64,000 nucleotides of DNA from contig NZ_CABVHU010000012.1 in NCBI RefSeq assembly GCF_902497855.1, forward strand, positions 62,001-126,000. Direction: 5' to 3'. This document shows, one piece after another, positions 9,112 to 17,691 of this stretch (position 1 is the stretch's first letter; each line of letters starts with the position of its first letter). The notes beneath the pieces were generated by a model that saw nothing but the letters and a program-made list of their open reading frames with translations, searched no databases and was not told where the DNA came from. A program made the position numbers and the translations under genes. Origin of the DNA: Pseudomonas fluorescens. Its GTDB lineage: Bacteria; Pseudomonadota; Gammaproteobacteria; Pseudomonadales; Pseudomonadaceae.

Positions 9112-12060
9112 ATGCCCAGCCCACTGCGCCCGGATCCGCGCCGGTTTCCCCTGCACGTCCATATCAGCGTGACGTTCACCTGCCTGCTGTTGCTGACCGG
9201 GGTGGTGCTGGGCATTTTCAACTATCGGCAAACCACGCAGATCATTCTTTCCAGCAGTGAGAAACTCTTCAACCGCATCGAGCAGGACGTCCGGCTTGAC
9301 CTTCACGCCACGTATGAGCCGATTCGTCATCTGTTGAGCCTGCTGGTGGACAATCCGGCAGCGGCGGCGCCCGACCTGGAGCAACGGCTGGCGCTGCTCA
9401 AACCCTTCAGCCAGTCGCTCAAGGACAACCCAGACCTGGCCTCGCTGTATCTGGGTTACGACAATGGCGATTTCTTCATGGTCCGTCCGCTGCGCACCGC
9501 CGATCTGAAAACCCGGCTGAAAGCTGCGGATACGGCGGCTTATCAAGTGTGGAGCATCGAGCGCAACGGCAGCGACAGTCAAATGCATTCCCAATCATTG
9601 TTTTTCGACCAGGACCTGAACCTTATCAGTCGTCAGGAGCACCCCGACGAAACCTACGATCCGCGAACCCGCGCCTGGTTCTCCAGCGCCCGCAGCGACA
9701 GCGATCAGATCACCACCGAACCCTACGTTTTTTTCTCCACCCAAAACGTCGGCACGACCCTGGCCCGACGCAGCGGCGAACGTGCTGTCATGGGCGCCGA
9801 CCTGACCCTGGCCGAGCTCTCGGCAACCCTGGCCAAACATGTGGTGACCCCCGGTACCGAAATCGTCCTGTTCGATGCCAAGGGCAATGCCATCGCTTAT
9901 CCCGACAGCCGCCGACTGATCATCGATGATCGGACCGCCCGCCTCATCAAGGCCGCCGACCTCAGCCCCAGCCTCGGGGCGCTGCTTGACAGTCCTCCCG
10001 TTGGCAATCGGCTGCAGGCCGCCGGCCGTCAATGGATCGTTGCGCGCAGCCGCATCCAGGAGGGAGGTCCCCAGGGCCTGCAACTGGCGCTGCTGGTGCC
10101 CGAAGACGAGTTGCTCGCCGATGCCTACCGCATGCGCTGGCAAGGCGCGCTGATTACCTTGGCCACGCTCTTGTTATGCCTGCCGCTGGGCTGGCTGACC
10201 TCCAGAATGCTGGTCAAGCCGTTGCGCGCACTGGTGCAGGAGGCCGACGCGATTCGCAGTTTCGACTTCAACTTTCCCGCCTCCCGTCGCTCGCCGGTAC
10301 TCGAGATCGACCAGTTGAGCGTGTCGATGGCGCGCATGAAAGACACCCTGGCGAGTTTTTTCCGGATCACCGACAGCCTGAGCGCCGAGACCCGATTCAC
10401 CCCCTTGCTGGAACGGGTTCTGTTTGAAACCGTGAAGATCGGCCAGGCCCAGGCCGGCCTCATTTATCTGCGGGAAAATGATGGCGATCGCCTGGAGCCC
10501 CATGGCCTGGTGATCAATGGCGCGCCACAGGCGTTGGCGTCATTCGATGTCCAGGGCCGCGCACTGCAGGATCAGCAGAGCCCGGCCTGGCTGCAACAGC
10601 TGTCGAAGGCCGACAGCGTCGTCACCCACCTCGTCTTCGAACAGGCGGCCGATTTGCAGAAAGTCCTGCTGGCGTTGGAATGTCCCCGGGTTCATCTGAT
10701 CGGCATCCGGCTGCACAATCGTCAAAACGAAACCGTGGGCCTGCTGATCCTGTTGTTGGCCGATAGCGGTCTGCCAGGCGACCTGGAAAACCTGCGCCCG
10801 GACCGCATCGCGTTTATCCAGGCGGTTTCCGGCGCGGCCGCCGTGTGTATCGAAACCCAGCGCCTGCAAGCCCGACAAAAACAGCTGCTCAATTCGTTCA
10901 TTGAACTATTGGCCGGTGCCATCGATGCCAAAAGCCCCTACACCGGCGGGCACTGCCAGCGAGTCCCGGTGCTGACGCTGATGCTCGCCCAGGCCGCCGC
11001 GGCCAGCCAGGAACCCGCCTTCAGCCGCTATCAACCCACCGAAGACGAGTGGGAAGCCCTGCACATCGCCGCCTGGCTGCACGACTGCGGCAAAGTCACC
11101 ACGCCGGAGTACGTGGTCGATAAAGCCACGAAACTGGAAACCCTGAACGACCGCATTCACGAAATCCGTACTCGCTTCGAAGTCCTCAAGCGCGATGCCT
11201 GGATCAACTATTGGCAAGCCATGGCCCTGGGGGGTGACGCGCCACACCTGGCCGAACTGCGCAACGCCACCCTGGCCGGGCTGGATGATGATTTCGCCTT
11301 CGTCGCCCGCTGCAACCTGGGCGGCGAGGCGATGGCCGAGTCCGACCTGCAGCGCCTGCGCACGCTGGCCAGGCGCACCTGGACCCGAACCCTGGACGAC
11401 CGGCTGGGGGTGTCCTGGGAAGAGAACCGGCGCCAGACCCGAACGCCCGCGCCAACCCTGCCGGTCAGCGAACCGCTGCTGGCGGACAAACCCGAGCATC
11501 TGTTCGAGCACGCCGAAGCCGAACTGATCCCGCACGACAATCCCTGGGGCTTCAAACTTGACGTGCCCCGCTACAAATACAACCGGGGCGAACTCTACAA
11601 CCTGAGCGTTGCTCGCGGCACCCTGACCCGCGAGGAACGTTACGTCATCAATCATCACATGGTGCAGACGATCCTGATGCTCAGCCACTTGCCCTTCCCC
11701 GGGCACCTCGGCAACGTCGCGGAGATCGCGGGCGGCCATCACGAAAAAATGGACGGCACCGGTTACCCCAAACGATTGAAGCGCGAAGAAATGAGCCTGC
11801 CGGCGCGGATGATGGCCATTGCCGATATTTTCGAAGCGCTGACCGCCGCCGATCGCCCCTACAAGAAGGCCAAGCCCTTGAGCGAAGCGCTGGCCATCAT
11901 GGCGACCATGTGCCGCGATGCTCACATCGATCCGGAGCTGTTCGGGCTGTTCATCAGTGAGCGGGTTTACCTGCAATACGCCGAGCAATTTCTCGACCCA
12001 CGACAGATCGACGCGGTGGATCCCTCAAGCCTGCGGGTCAAGGCAGGCTTGAATCCATGA
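9112..12060 (+). CDS. Membrane sensor HD-GYP c-di-GMP phosphodiesterase
   Basis: 982-residue inner-membrane protein. An N-terminal transmembrane helix (about 18-40), a periplasmic Cache-like sensor (about 45-340), a second helix (about 345-365), HAMP, a GAF-like domain (about 415-580) and a C-terminal HD-GYP domain follow in order. Catalytic motifs are intact: HDCGK at about residue 657 and HHEKMDGTGYP at about 876. The gap between these motifs is ~220 residues, far longer than the compact HD-GYP fold, so an extra ~150-residue segment is inserted. ATG 9112 is preferred over ATG 9097 because GGAGAG sits seven bases before it. It follows the hybrid kinase by 49 bases and likely belongs to the same operon, giving that system a c-di-GMP output. 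Stop abuts the convergent fRMsr gene. Confidence 0.92.
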   Translation: MPSPLRPDPRRFPLHVHISVTFTCLLLLTGVVLGIFNYRQTTQIILSSSEKLFNRIEQDVRLDLHATYEPIRHLLSLLVDNPAAAAPDLEQRLALLKPFSQSLKDNPDLASLYLGYDNGDFFMVRPLRTADLKTRLKAADTAAYQVWSIERNGSDSQMHSQSLFFDQDLNLISRQEHPDETYDPRTRAWFSSARSDSDQITTEPYVFFSTQNVGTTLARRSGERAVMGADLTLAELSATLAKHVVTPGTEIVLFDAKGNAIAYPDSRRLIIDDRTARLIKAADLSPSLGALLDSPPVGNRLQAAGRQWIVARSRIQEGGPQGLQLALLVPEDELLADAYRMRWQGALITLATLLLCLPLGWLTSRMLVKPLRALVQEADAIRSFDFNFPASRRSPVLEIDQLSVSMARMKDTLASFFRITDSLSAETRFTPLLERVLFETVKIGQAQAGLIYLRENDGDRLEPHGLVINGAPQALASFDVQGRALQDQQSPAWLQQLSKADSVVTHLVFEQAADLQKVLLALECPRVHLIGIRLHNRQNETVGLLILLLADSGLPGDLENLRPDRIAFIQAVSGAAAVCIETQRLQARQKQLLNSFIELLAGAIDAKSPYTGGHCQRVPVLTLMLAQAAAASQEPAFSRYQPTEDEWEALHIAAWLHDCGKVTTPEYVVDKATKLETLNDRIHEIRTRFEVLKRDAWINYWQAMALGGDAPHLAELRNATLAGLDDDFAFVARCNLGGEAMAESDLQRLRTLARRTWTRTLDDRLGVSWEENRRQTRTPAPTLPVSEPLLADKPEHLFEHAEAELIPHDNPWGFKLDVPRYKYNRGELYNLSVARGTLTREERYVINHHMVQTILMLSHLPFPGHLGNVAEIAGGHHEKMDGTGYPKRLKREEMSLPARMMAIADIFEALTAADRPYKKAKPLSEALAIMATMCRDAHIDPELFGLFISERVYLQYAEQFLDPRQIDAVDPSSLRVKAGLNP

Positions 12061-12543
12061 TCAGCAGTCGGTCAGGCGCAGGAAAATCGCCGCCAGTCGT
12101 TCGATACCGGCTTGATCTTCAGCGGTAAACCGCGCGAGCTTCGGGCTGTCGAGGTCCAGTACGCCGATCAATCGGCCGTTTTTGACCAGCGGTACGACCA
12201 GCTCGCTATTGGACGCGCTGTCGCAGGCGATATGCCCCGGGAACGCGTGCACGTCTTCGACCAACTGGGTTTGCAAGGTCGCCGCCGCCGTCCCGCACAC
12301 GCCGCGACCGAAGGCAATTCGCACGCAGGCGATCTGCCCCTGAAACGGCCCCAGCACCAGCTCATCATCGCGATTGAGGTAGAAGCCGGCCCAGTTCAAA
12401 TCATCGAGCTGGTGGTACAGGAACGCCGAAAACTGCGCGGCGTTGGCAATGAAATCCCGTTCATCGGCCAGCAATGACTCCAGCTGCGCCCACAGCATGC
12501 CGTAGCCTTCGAGGCCCTGGCCGCTCTTTTGCAAATCGATCAT
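12061..12543 (-). CDS. msrC: Free methionine-(R)-sulfoxide reductase (GAF-type)
   Basis: 160-residue single GAF-domain enzyme of the fRMsr (YebR/MsrC) family, which reduces free L-methionine-R-sulfoxide using thioredoxin. The three family cysteines are visible at 73, 83 and 107 (IACVR, GVCGT, HIACDS), with the GVLDLDS and active-pocket SELVVPL stretches. Start is the ATG at 12543, whose first bases overlap the stop of the upstream DUF815 ATPase gene (ATGA), indicating coupling; longer in-frame starts would intrude into that gene. Stops directly against the convergent HD-GYP gene. Works with MsrB at 17070 in the same oxidative-damage block. Confidence 0.93.
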   Translation of the reverse strand: MIDLQKSGQGLEGYGMLWAQLESLLADERDFIANAAQFSAFLYHQLDDLNWAGFYLNRDDELVLGPFQGQIACVRIAFGRGVCGTAAATLQTQLVEDVHAFPGHIACDSASNSELVVPLVKNGRLIGVLDLDSPKLARFTAEDQAGIERLAAIFLRLTDC

Positions 12544-13430
12544 GCCTTGTGCTCCAACAGCTTGAGCCCGACCCAATAGCGGGCGAATTGATAGGCGCAT
12601 CGCCCGTTGCGATTGCCCCGCCCCGTGGCCCAGCGCACGGCGAGGATGTCCAGTGCGGCATCACGCTGCCACTCGAGACCGGCCTTGTCGGCCAGTTGGC
12701 CGATCCAGTGCTCGACGACGTTGAGGAAGTGGTCCTGGGTGAACGGATAGAACGACAGCCACAGGCCAAAACGGTCCGACAGGGCAATCTTGTCTTCCAC
12801 CGCCTCGCTGGGATGCAGTTCGCCGTCGACCCTTTTCCAGTTTTCGTTATCGCTTTCCTTTTCCGGCACCAGGTGGCGACGATTGGAGGTCGCGTAGAGC
12901 AACACGTTATCCGGCGCCTGTTCGAGAGAACCGTCGAGTACGCTCTTGAGTACCCGATAATCGCCCTCACCCGACTCGAACGACAGGTCATCGCAGAACA
13001 GCACGAAGCGCTGGGGCAATTTGCCAATCTGCTCGACTACGCGTGGCAAGTCCGCCAGGTGATCGCGTTCGATCTCGATCAGCCGCAGCCCCGCCTGGGC
13101 GTGTTCGGCCAGCAAGGCGCGCACCAGGGACGATTTGCCCGTGCCGCGCGAGCCCCAGAGCAAGGCGTGGTTGGCCGGCATGCCGTCGAGGAACTGTTGG
13201 GTATTGCGCCCCAATTGCTCCACTTGCCGATCGACGCCGATCAGGTCGGACAAACGCATGTCGAGGCTGACGTGCAGCGGCAACAGGAACCCGCTGCGCC
13301 CTTCGCGTTGCCAGCGTGCAGCCAGGCAGTGCCTCCAGTCGATGGCTTGCCGGGGTGCGGGCAACAGCGGTTCGATACGGGCCAGCACGGCATCGGCGCG
13401 TTCAAGAAAAGCATTCAATCGGGAATCCAC
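12540..13430 (-). CDS. DUF815 family AAA-type ATPase
   Basis: 296-residue cytoplasmic P-loop ATPase of the DUF815 family. Walker A GSRGTGKSS is at residues 93-101 and the Walker B-like FVLFCDDLSFE at ~157. A sensor-like LLYATSNRRHLVPE follows near 200. No physiological role is established for the family; it resembles AAA+ ATPases by fold. It is the upstream gene of a two-gene unit with the fRMsr, joined by a four-base ATGA overlap. The C-terminal half (HWIGQLADKAGL and RNGRCAYQFARYW) is typical of the family. Complete at normal length. Confidence 0.92.
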   Translation of the reverse strand: MDSRLNAFLERADAVLARIEPLLPAPRQAIDWRHCLAARWQREGRSGFLLPLHVSLDMRLSDLIGVDRQVEQLGRNTQQFLDGMPANHALLWGSRGTGKSSLVRALLAEHAQAGLRLIEIERDHLADLPRVVEQIGKLPQRFVLFCDDLSFESGEGDYRVLKSVLDGSLEQAPDNVLLYATSNRRHLVPEKESDNENWKRVDGELHPSEAVEDKIALSDRFGLWLSFYPFTQDHFLNVVEHWIGQLADKAGLEWQRDAALDILAVRWATGRGNRNGRCAYQFARYWVGLKLLEHKA

Positions 13431-13553
13431 GTCTTCTCCTCGGGCACGTTCACGGTAATGATGCGTTACAGCGATCCAACACAGCGTACGATGGCCTTTT
13501 CAGCCCTTGAACAAGGGTTGCGCGGGAACATCGGGATCCATGCATGATCGACT

Positions 13554-15917
13554 ATGCTTGAGCAGCGAAGGGAAACGGAAGTGGTTCAACACCCCATGGA
13601 TATCAAGTTCACTAACCGACTGTCCTATAAGCAAGCCCGGCTGACCGTACTGGTCGGCTTCATTCTGGGCACGCTGCTCAGCCTGCTGCAAATAAGCATC
13701 GATTATGCCAGTGAAGACGCCTCCATCAACCGCGAAATCCTGTCATTGCTGGAAATCAGCCATAACACCGCTTCGCGCATCGCCTACAACATCGACGCCG
13801 AACTCGCCCAGGAACTGGCCCTGGGCCTGTTGCGCTCGCCCGCCATCATCGGCGCGCAATTGACCGACAACAACGGTACGGTGTTGGCCAAAGTCAAGCG
13901 CCCTGGCTCGCAAAGCGGTTACAGGGTGATCAGCGACTTTCTGTTTGGCGCCAACCGGCGCTTCGAAGACCGCCTGTACCTGGATAATCTACCGTCCGAA
14001 TCCCTCGGCACCCTGCGCCTGGACGTCGACACCTATGCCTTCGGCAGCCGGTTCCTGAGTCGGGCAGAAGTGACCCTGCTCAACGGCTTCACCCGTAGCC
14101 TGCTACTGACCGGCATCCTGCTTGCCCTGTTCTATGTGATGCTGACCAAACCCTTGGTACGGGTGATCCGTGAACTCAGCGGCCGCAATCCGCGCAGTGT
14201 CGAACCGACGTGGCTGGAGTGCCCCGCCGGTCATGAACACGATGAGATCGGCGTGCTGGTCAAAGTTGCCAACCAGCAATTCGAAAACATCGCCACCGAA
14301 ATCCAGCAACGGCGCAATGCCGAAAACCGTCTGACCGAATACCTCGGCCAACTGGAAAACATCGTTTCGGCCCGGACCGCGGAATTGAAGGCAATCAACA
14401 CCCGGCTCAGCCAGTCCAACGAGGAACTGGAAGTCGCCCGCAGCACCGCCCTGGACATGGCCGAAGCGCGCTCGGCGTTCCTGGCCAACATGAGCCACGA
14501 AATCCGTACCCCCCTCAACGGACTGCTGGGGATGATCGCGCTCTCACTGGATGGCCCGCTCAATGCCGAGCAACAGCAACAGCTGTCCATCGCCCATGAC
14601 TCGGGAAAAGTGCTGGTGGAATTGCTCAACGATATTCTCGATTTGTCGAAATTCGACGCGGGTCAGCTTGAACTCGAGCACATTCCGTTCGACCTCGGCG
14701 CGCTGATCGAAGACACCGCCAACCTGCTGTCGCAGAACGCGGCACCGAGCGTCGAGCTGACCTGCCTGATCGATCCGCACTTTCCGGCGCTGGTGCTCGG
14801 TGACCCGACCCGGGTCCGGCAGATCGTCAGCAACCTGTTGTCCAACGCCCTCAAGTTCACCCGGTTCGGTCGGGTCGATGTGCGCCTGTCCACGTTCGGG
14901 GACGGCGTCAGGATCGAGGTCTGCGACACCGGCATCGGTATCGCCCAGGAGGCCCAGGTCAAGATCTTCCAGCCCTTCACCCAGGCGGGTTCCGGCATTA
15001 CCCGACAATACGGCGGTACCGGCCTGGGCCTGGCACTGACCTACAACCTCTGCGAAGCCATGCAAGGACGCCTCACAATCAGCTCCGAAGCCGGCTTCGG
15101 CAGCCAGTTCTGCGCCGACCTGCCGCTGCCGTGCCACACCCGCGCCCTGACGCCGGCAAAGTTGCCGGGCAAGGTTATCGCGATCACCGCCGCCAGCAGC
15201 GGTCTGGCGGAATTGCTCAAGAGCCTGTTGCCGGGTTGGGGCCTGGAGTATCAGCAGCGGTCGATCGACGACTCGTTGATCGGACTGGACCCGGATGTGG
15301 TGATCACCGACTGCCCCGAATGCCTGTTCGGCTTGCGGCCCACCTGCCCTGCACCGATTTTGCTGGTGACCGCCTATGGCAGCTTCTTGCCCAGCGAAGA
15401 AGCCAGCGCCCTGGCGCCCTTGCAGCAACAGGCACGCCCCCTGGCGCGTAATGCGCTGTACCAGACACTGCGGCGGGTGCTGCAGCCGGACCTCAACACA
15501 ATCAACGATGCCCGGCTCGATCATCGCTCAGCCTTGCGACGCGGACGGGTGTTGCTGGTGGAGGACAATCCGGTCAATCAACTGGTGGCCAAGGGCATGC
15601 TTGGCAAACTCGGCTGCGAGGTGGTCGTCGCCGCTCACGGTGGCGAGGCCCTGGATCAACTCGATCAGAGTGAGTTCGATCTGGTGCTGATGGACTGCAA
15701 CATGCCGGTGATGGACGGTTACGAAGCCAGCCGGCAAATCCGGCGCAGCGGGCGCTGGCCACAGTTGCCCATTGTCGCCCTGACCGCCAATGCGATGTCC
15801 GAAGAACGCGAACGCTGCCGTGCAGCGGGCATGAGCGACTACCTGGCCAAACCTTTCCGCCGCGAAGAGCTGGCCGCCCTGCTGGATTTGTGGATGCCGA
15901 CTACGACAGTGCCTTGA
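13554..15917 (+). CDS. sagS: SagS-like hybrid sensor histidine kinase
   Basis: 787-residue hybrid kinase. A transmembrane helix near residues 25-47, a periplasmic sensor of ~130 residues and a second helix near 180-200 are followed by a HAMP/coiled-coil linker. HisKA has His315 (SHEIRTPLNG). HATPase motifs include DTGIGI and GTGLGLAL. A degenerate pseudo-receiver is followed by a C-terminal receiver with Asp714 (LMDCNMPVMDG). Size and order match SagS of P. aeruginosa (PA2824), which switches motile cells to biofilm growth through HptB and BfiSR. Neighbours ospR, gpx, msrB, alaA, htpX and tpm also match PA2825-PA2832, supporting orthology. Start is uncertain: GTG 13581 or ATG 13596 are alternatives with comparable ribosome sites. 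The end overlaps convergent ospR by 17 bases. Confidence 0.88.
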   Translation: MLEQRRETEVVQHPMDIKFTNRLSYKQARLTVLVGFILGTLLSLLQISIDYASEDASINREILSLLEISHNTASRIAYNIDAELAQELALGLLRSPAIIGAQLTDNNGTVLAKVKRPGSQSGYRVISDFLFGANRRFEDRLYLDNLPSESLGTLRLDVDTYAFGSRFLSRAEVTLLNGFTRSLLLTGILLALFYVMLTKPLVRVIRELSGRNPRSVEPTWLECPAGHEHDEIGVLVKVANQQFENIATEIQQRRNAENRLTEYLGQLENIVSARTAELKAINTRLSQSNEELEVARSTALDMAEARSAFLANMSHEIRTPLNGLLGMIALSLDGPLNAEQQQQLSIAHDSGKVLVELLNDILDLSKFDAGQLELEHIPFDLGALIEDTANLLSQNAAPSVELTCLIDPHFPALVLGDPTRVRQIVSNLLSNALKFTRFGRVDVRLSTFGDGVRIEVCDTGIGIAQEAQVKIFQPFTQAGSGITRQYGGTGLGLALTYNLCEAMQGRLTISSEAGFGSQFCADLPLPCHTRALTPAKLPGKVIAITAASSGLAELLKSLLPGWGLEYQQRSIDDSLIGLDPDVVITDCPECLFGLRPTCPAPILLVTAYGSFLPSEEASALAPLQQQARPLARNALYQTLRRVLQPDLNTINDARLDHRSALRRGRVLLVEDNPVNQLVAKGMLGKLGCEVVVAAHGGEALDQLDQSEFDLVLMDCNMPVMDGYEASRQIRRSGRWPQLPIVALTANAMSEERERCRAAGMSDYLAKPFRREELAALLDLWMPTTTVP

Positions 15918-16362
15918 TCTGGCCCAATAGATGATCGAGGCCCTCACGCAGATCATTCAGGCGATCCAGATCGACACCGCTGTCGCACAACAGACGCGCC
16001 TTGAGCGGCCCCACCCGGGCGCGCAACGCCTCGCCGCCGGGTGACAGGCTCAGGTGCACTTCACGCTCATCCCGCGCCGAACGCTGACGCTGCACCAGCT
16101 GCAACTGCTCAAGCCGCTTGAGCAGCGGCGTCAACGTGCCGGAATCCAGCGCCAGGCGTGCGCCCAACGCCTTGACCGTCGGCTGCTCCGGGGTCGCTTC
16201 CTGCCACTCCCACAACACCAGCATCGCCAGGTATTGCGGGTAGGTCAGGCCGAGCTGATCGAGCATTGGCTTATAAGCGCGGATGACCGCCCGGGAAGCG
16301 GCATACAGCTTGAAGCAGAGCTGGCTGTCGAGCTTCAGGGAATCGACGGACAAGGTATTCAT
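15901..16362 (-). CDS. ospR: MarR/OhrR-family thiol-sensing repressor OspR
   Basis: 153-residue winged-helix MarR-family regulator of the OhrR/OspR type. Cys16 in the N-terminal helix (QLCFKLYAA) and Cys126 near the C-terminus (RLLCDSG) are spaced 110 residues apart, like the redox pair of P. aeruginosa OspR. The recognition region reads LDSGTLTPLLKRLE, typical for OhrR. OspR represses a glutathione peroxidase gene and is released by oxidation. Here the gene lies directly downstream of gpx with an ATGA overlap, so the two are one transcript and OspR probably autoregulates through the gpx promoter. Its 3' end overlaps sagS on the other strand. Confidence 0.92.
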   Translation of the reverse strand: MNTLSVDSLKLDSQLCFKLYAASRAVIRAYKPMLDQLGLTYPQYLAMLVLWEWQEATPEQPTVKALGARLALDSGTLTPLLKRLEQLQLVQRQRSARDEREVHLSLSPGGEALRARVGPLKARLLCDSGVDLDRLNDLREGLDHLLGQIKALS

Positions 16363-16844
16363 TTGAGCAGGGCTTCAATCTCGCCGCTCAGGTCCTGCGG
16401 CTTGGTCGCCGGCGCGAAGCGCTTGACCAACTGCCCGTCCCTGCCGATCAGGAACTTGGTGAAGTTCCACTTGATGCCCTGGGAACCCAGTACGCCCGGT
16501 GCGCGTTTTTTCAATTGCACGAACAGCGGATGGGCGTCGGCGCCGTTGACTTCGATCTTTTCGAACAGCGGGAAGCTGACGCCGTAGTTCAATTCGCAGA
16601 ACTCGGTGATTGCCCCTTCGTTACCCGGTTCCTGATTGCCGAACTGGTTGCAGGGAAAGCCGAGCACGACCAGGCCTTGGTCCTTGTAGGTTTGCCATAG
16701 CTCTTCCAGCCCTTTGTACTGCGGAGTGAAGCCGCATTTGCTTGCGGTATTGACCACCAATACGGCTTTGCCGGCGTAATCCGCCAGGGTCTTTTGCTCG
16801 CCCTTGATGGTGGTGCAGGGAATGCTCAGCAGACTGTCGCTCAT
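16359..16844 (-). CDS. gpx: Glutathione/thioredoxin peroxidase
   Basis: 161-residue GPx-family peroxidase that reduces hydroperoxides, probably with thioredoxin or glutathione. The peroxidatic Cys37 is in NTASKCGFTPQY (cysteine rather than selenocysteine). The partner residues Gln71 (FGNQEPG) and Trp (KWNFTKFL) are present. Cys65 in LGFPCNQF and Cys83 are additional cysteines. It is first in the gpx-ospR unit; the upstream region (16845-17069) contains the promoter and a REPIN. Normal length and fully intact. Confidence 0.95.
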   Translation of the reverse strand: MSDSLLSIPCTTIKGEQKTLADYAGKAVLVVNTASKCGFTPQYKGLEELWQTYKDQGLVVLGFPCNQFGNQEPGNEGAITEFCELNYGVSFPLFEKIEVNGADAHPLFVQLKKRAPGVLGSQGIKWNFTKFLIGRDGQLVKRFAPATKPQDLSGEIEALLK

Positions 16845-16941
16845 GATATTGACTCTGAAGGTAAGGCAGGTCTGACAAACATAGCGAGCAATTGAATTGT
16901 GTGCAATTTAATAAATCGATCTTCCGCCGTGCAACACGAAC

Positions 16942-17041
16942 TGTAGGAGCTGGCTTGTCGGATCGCCGCACCGCAGCGAAGGCGGACTCGAGCCTTGCAT
17001 CGCCAACGCAGACGCCTTCGCCGGCAAGCCGGCTCCTACAG
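16942..17041. repeat. REPIN (two inverted REP elements)
   Basis: Inverted pair with outer arms CTGTAGGAGC / GCTCCTACAG and inner GGCTTG / CAAGCC, ~100 bases long, lying between gpx and msrB. Same family as 23921, 34476, 36301 and 44884 in this window. Confidence 0.85.
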
Positions 17042-17069
17042 GGCTCGCTGAACCGACCAAAAATCCAGG

Positions 17070-17465
17070 TTAGGTACGCGGCACCAGGTCCAGGCACACC
17101 GAGTTGATGCAATACCGCAGCCCGGTCGGCGGCGGACCATCCGGGAACACATGCCCCAGGTGTGCATCGCACTTGGCGCAAACCACCTCGGTGCGAATCA
17201 TGCCATGGCTGACATCACGGATCTCGACCATGGCACTGTCGCCAATCGGCGCGTAGAAACTCGGCCAGCCACAGCCAGAGTCGAATTTGGTCTTGGAGTC
17301 GAACAACGGCTCGTTGCAGCAAATGCAGTGATAGACACCGTCAACCTTGCTGTCATTGTATTTGCCGGAAAACGGACGTTCGGTGCCCTTGAGGCGGCAA
17401 ACGTTGTACTGCTCCGGATCGAGCATCGCCTTCCATTCTTCCAGGGTTTTTTCCAACTTTTCCAT
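17070..17465 (-). CDS. msrB: Peptide methionine-(R)-sulfoxide reductase MsrB
   Basis: 131-residue zinc-containing MsrB that reduces methionine-R-sulfoxide in proteins with thioredoxin. Zn-binding pairs CICC and CAKC are present. Also visible are the FDSGCGWPSF signature, HLGHVF, and the catalytic Cys in RYCINSVCLDL. The ATG at 17465 is preferred over GTG 17471 because GAGG lies seven bases before the ATG. Divergent from alaA, matching PA2827/PA2828. With fRMsr and Gpx it forms the methionine/peroxide repair set of this block. Confidence 0.95.
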   Translation of the reverse strand: MEKLEKTLEEWKAMLDPEQYNVCRLKGTERPFSGKYNDSKVDGVYHCICCNEPLFDSKTKFDSGCGWPSFYAPIGDSAMVEIRDVSHGMIRTEVVCAKCDAHLGHVFPDGPPPTGLRYCINSVCLDLVPRT

Positions 17466-17489
17466 TGTCACACCTCAGCGGCTGAAAAA

Positions 17490-17520
17490 GCCCGATCTGT
17501 ACCTTTTCCACGGATCGGGC
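17490..17520. other. Inverted repeat in the msrB-alaA divergent region
   Basis: Exact 8-base arms GCCCGATC / GATCGGGC separated by 15 bases, immediately upstream of msrB. It could be an operator or a hairpin; no T-tract is present. Confidence 0.4.
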
Positions 17521-17691
17521 GGCACGTATGATTGCGCCTCGTCAAACGCCAGTCTGGCAGCCAGACCACGCGCATTCAAACGGATTTATGGGTGCTGCAT
17601 CTCAAGGCGTCAGGCCTGCGTGAATACGCAGGATTCCCAGCACGGTCGTTCACACGCCGCCTGGATCGTTCATTTTCGGGAACACATCGCC

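Noticed and set aside
12474..13547. 357-codon plus-strand frame opposite the DUF815 ATPase
   Set aside because: Shadow of the ATPase gene, which has clear Walker motifs on the minus strand.
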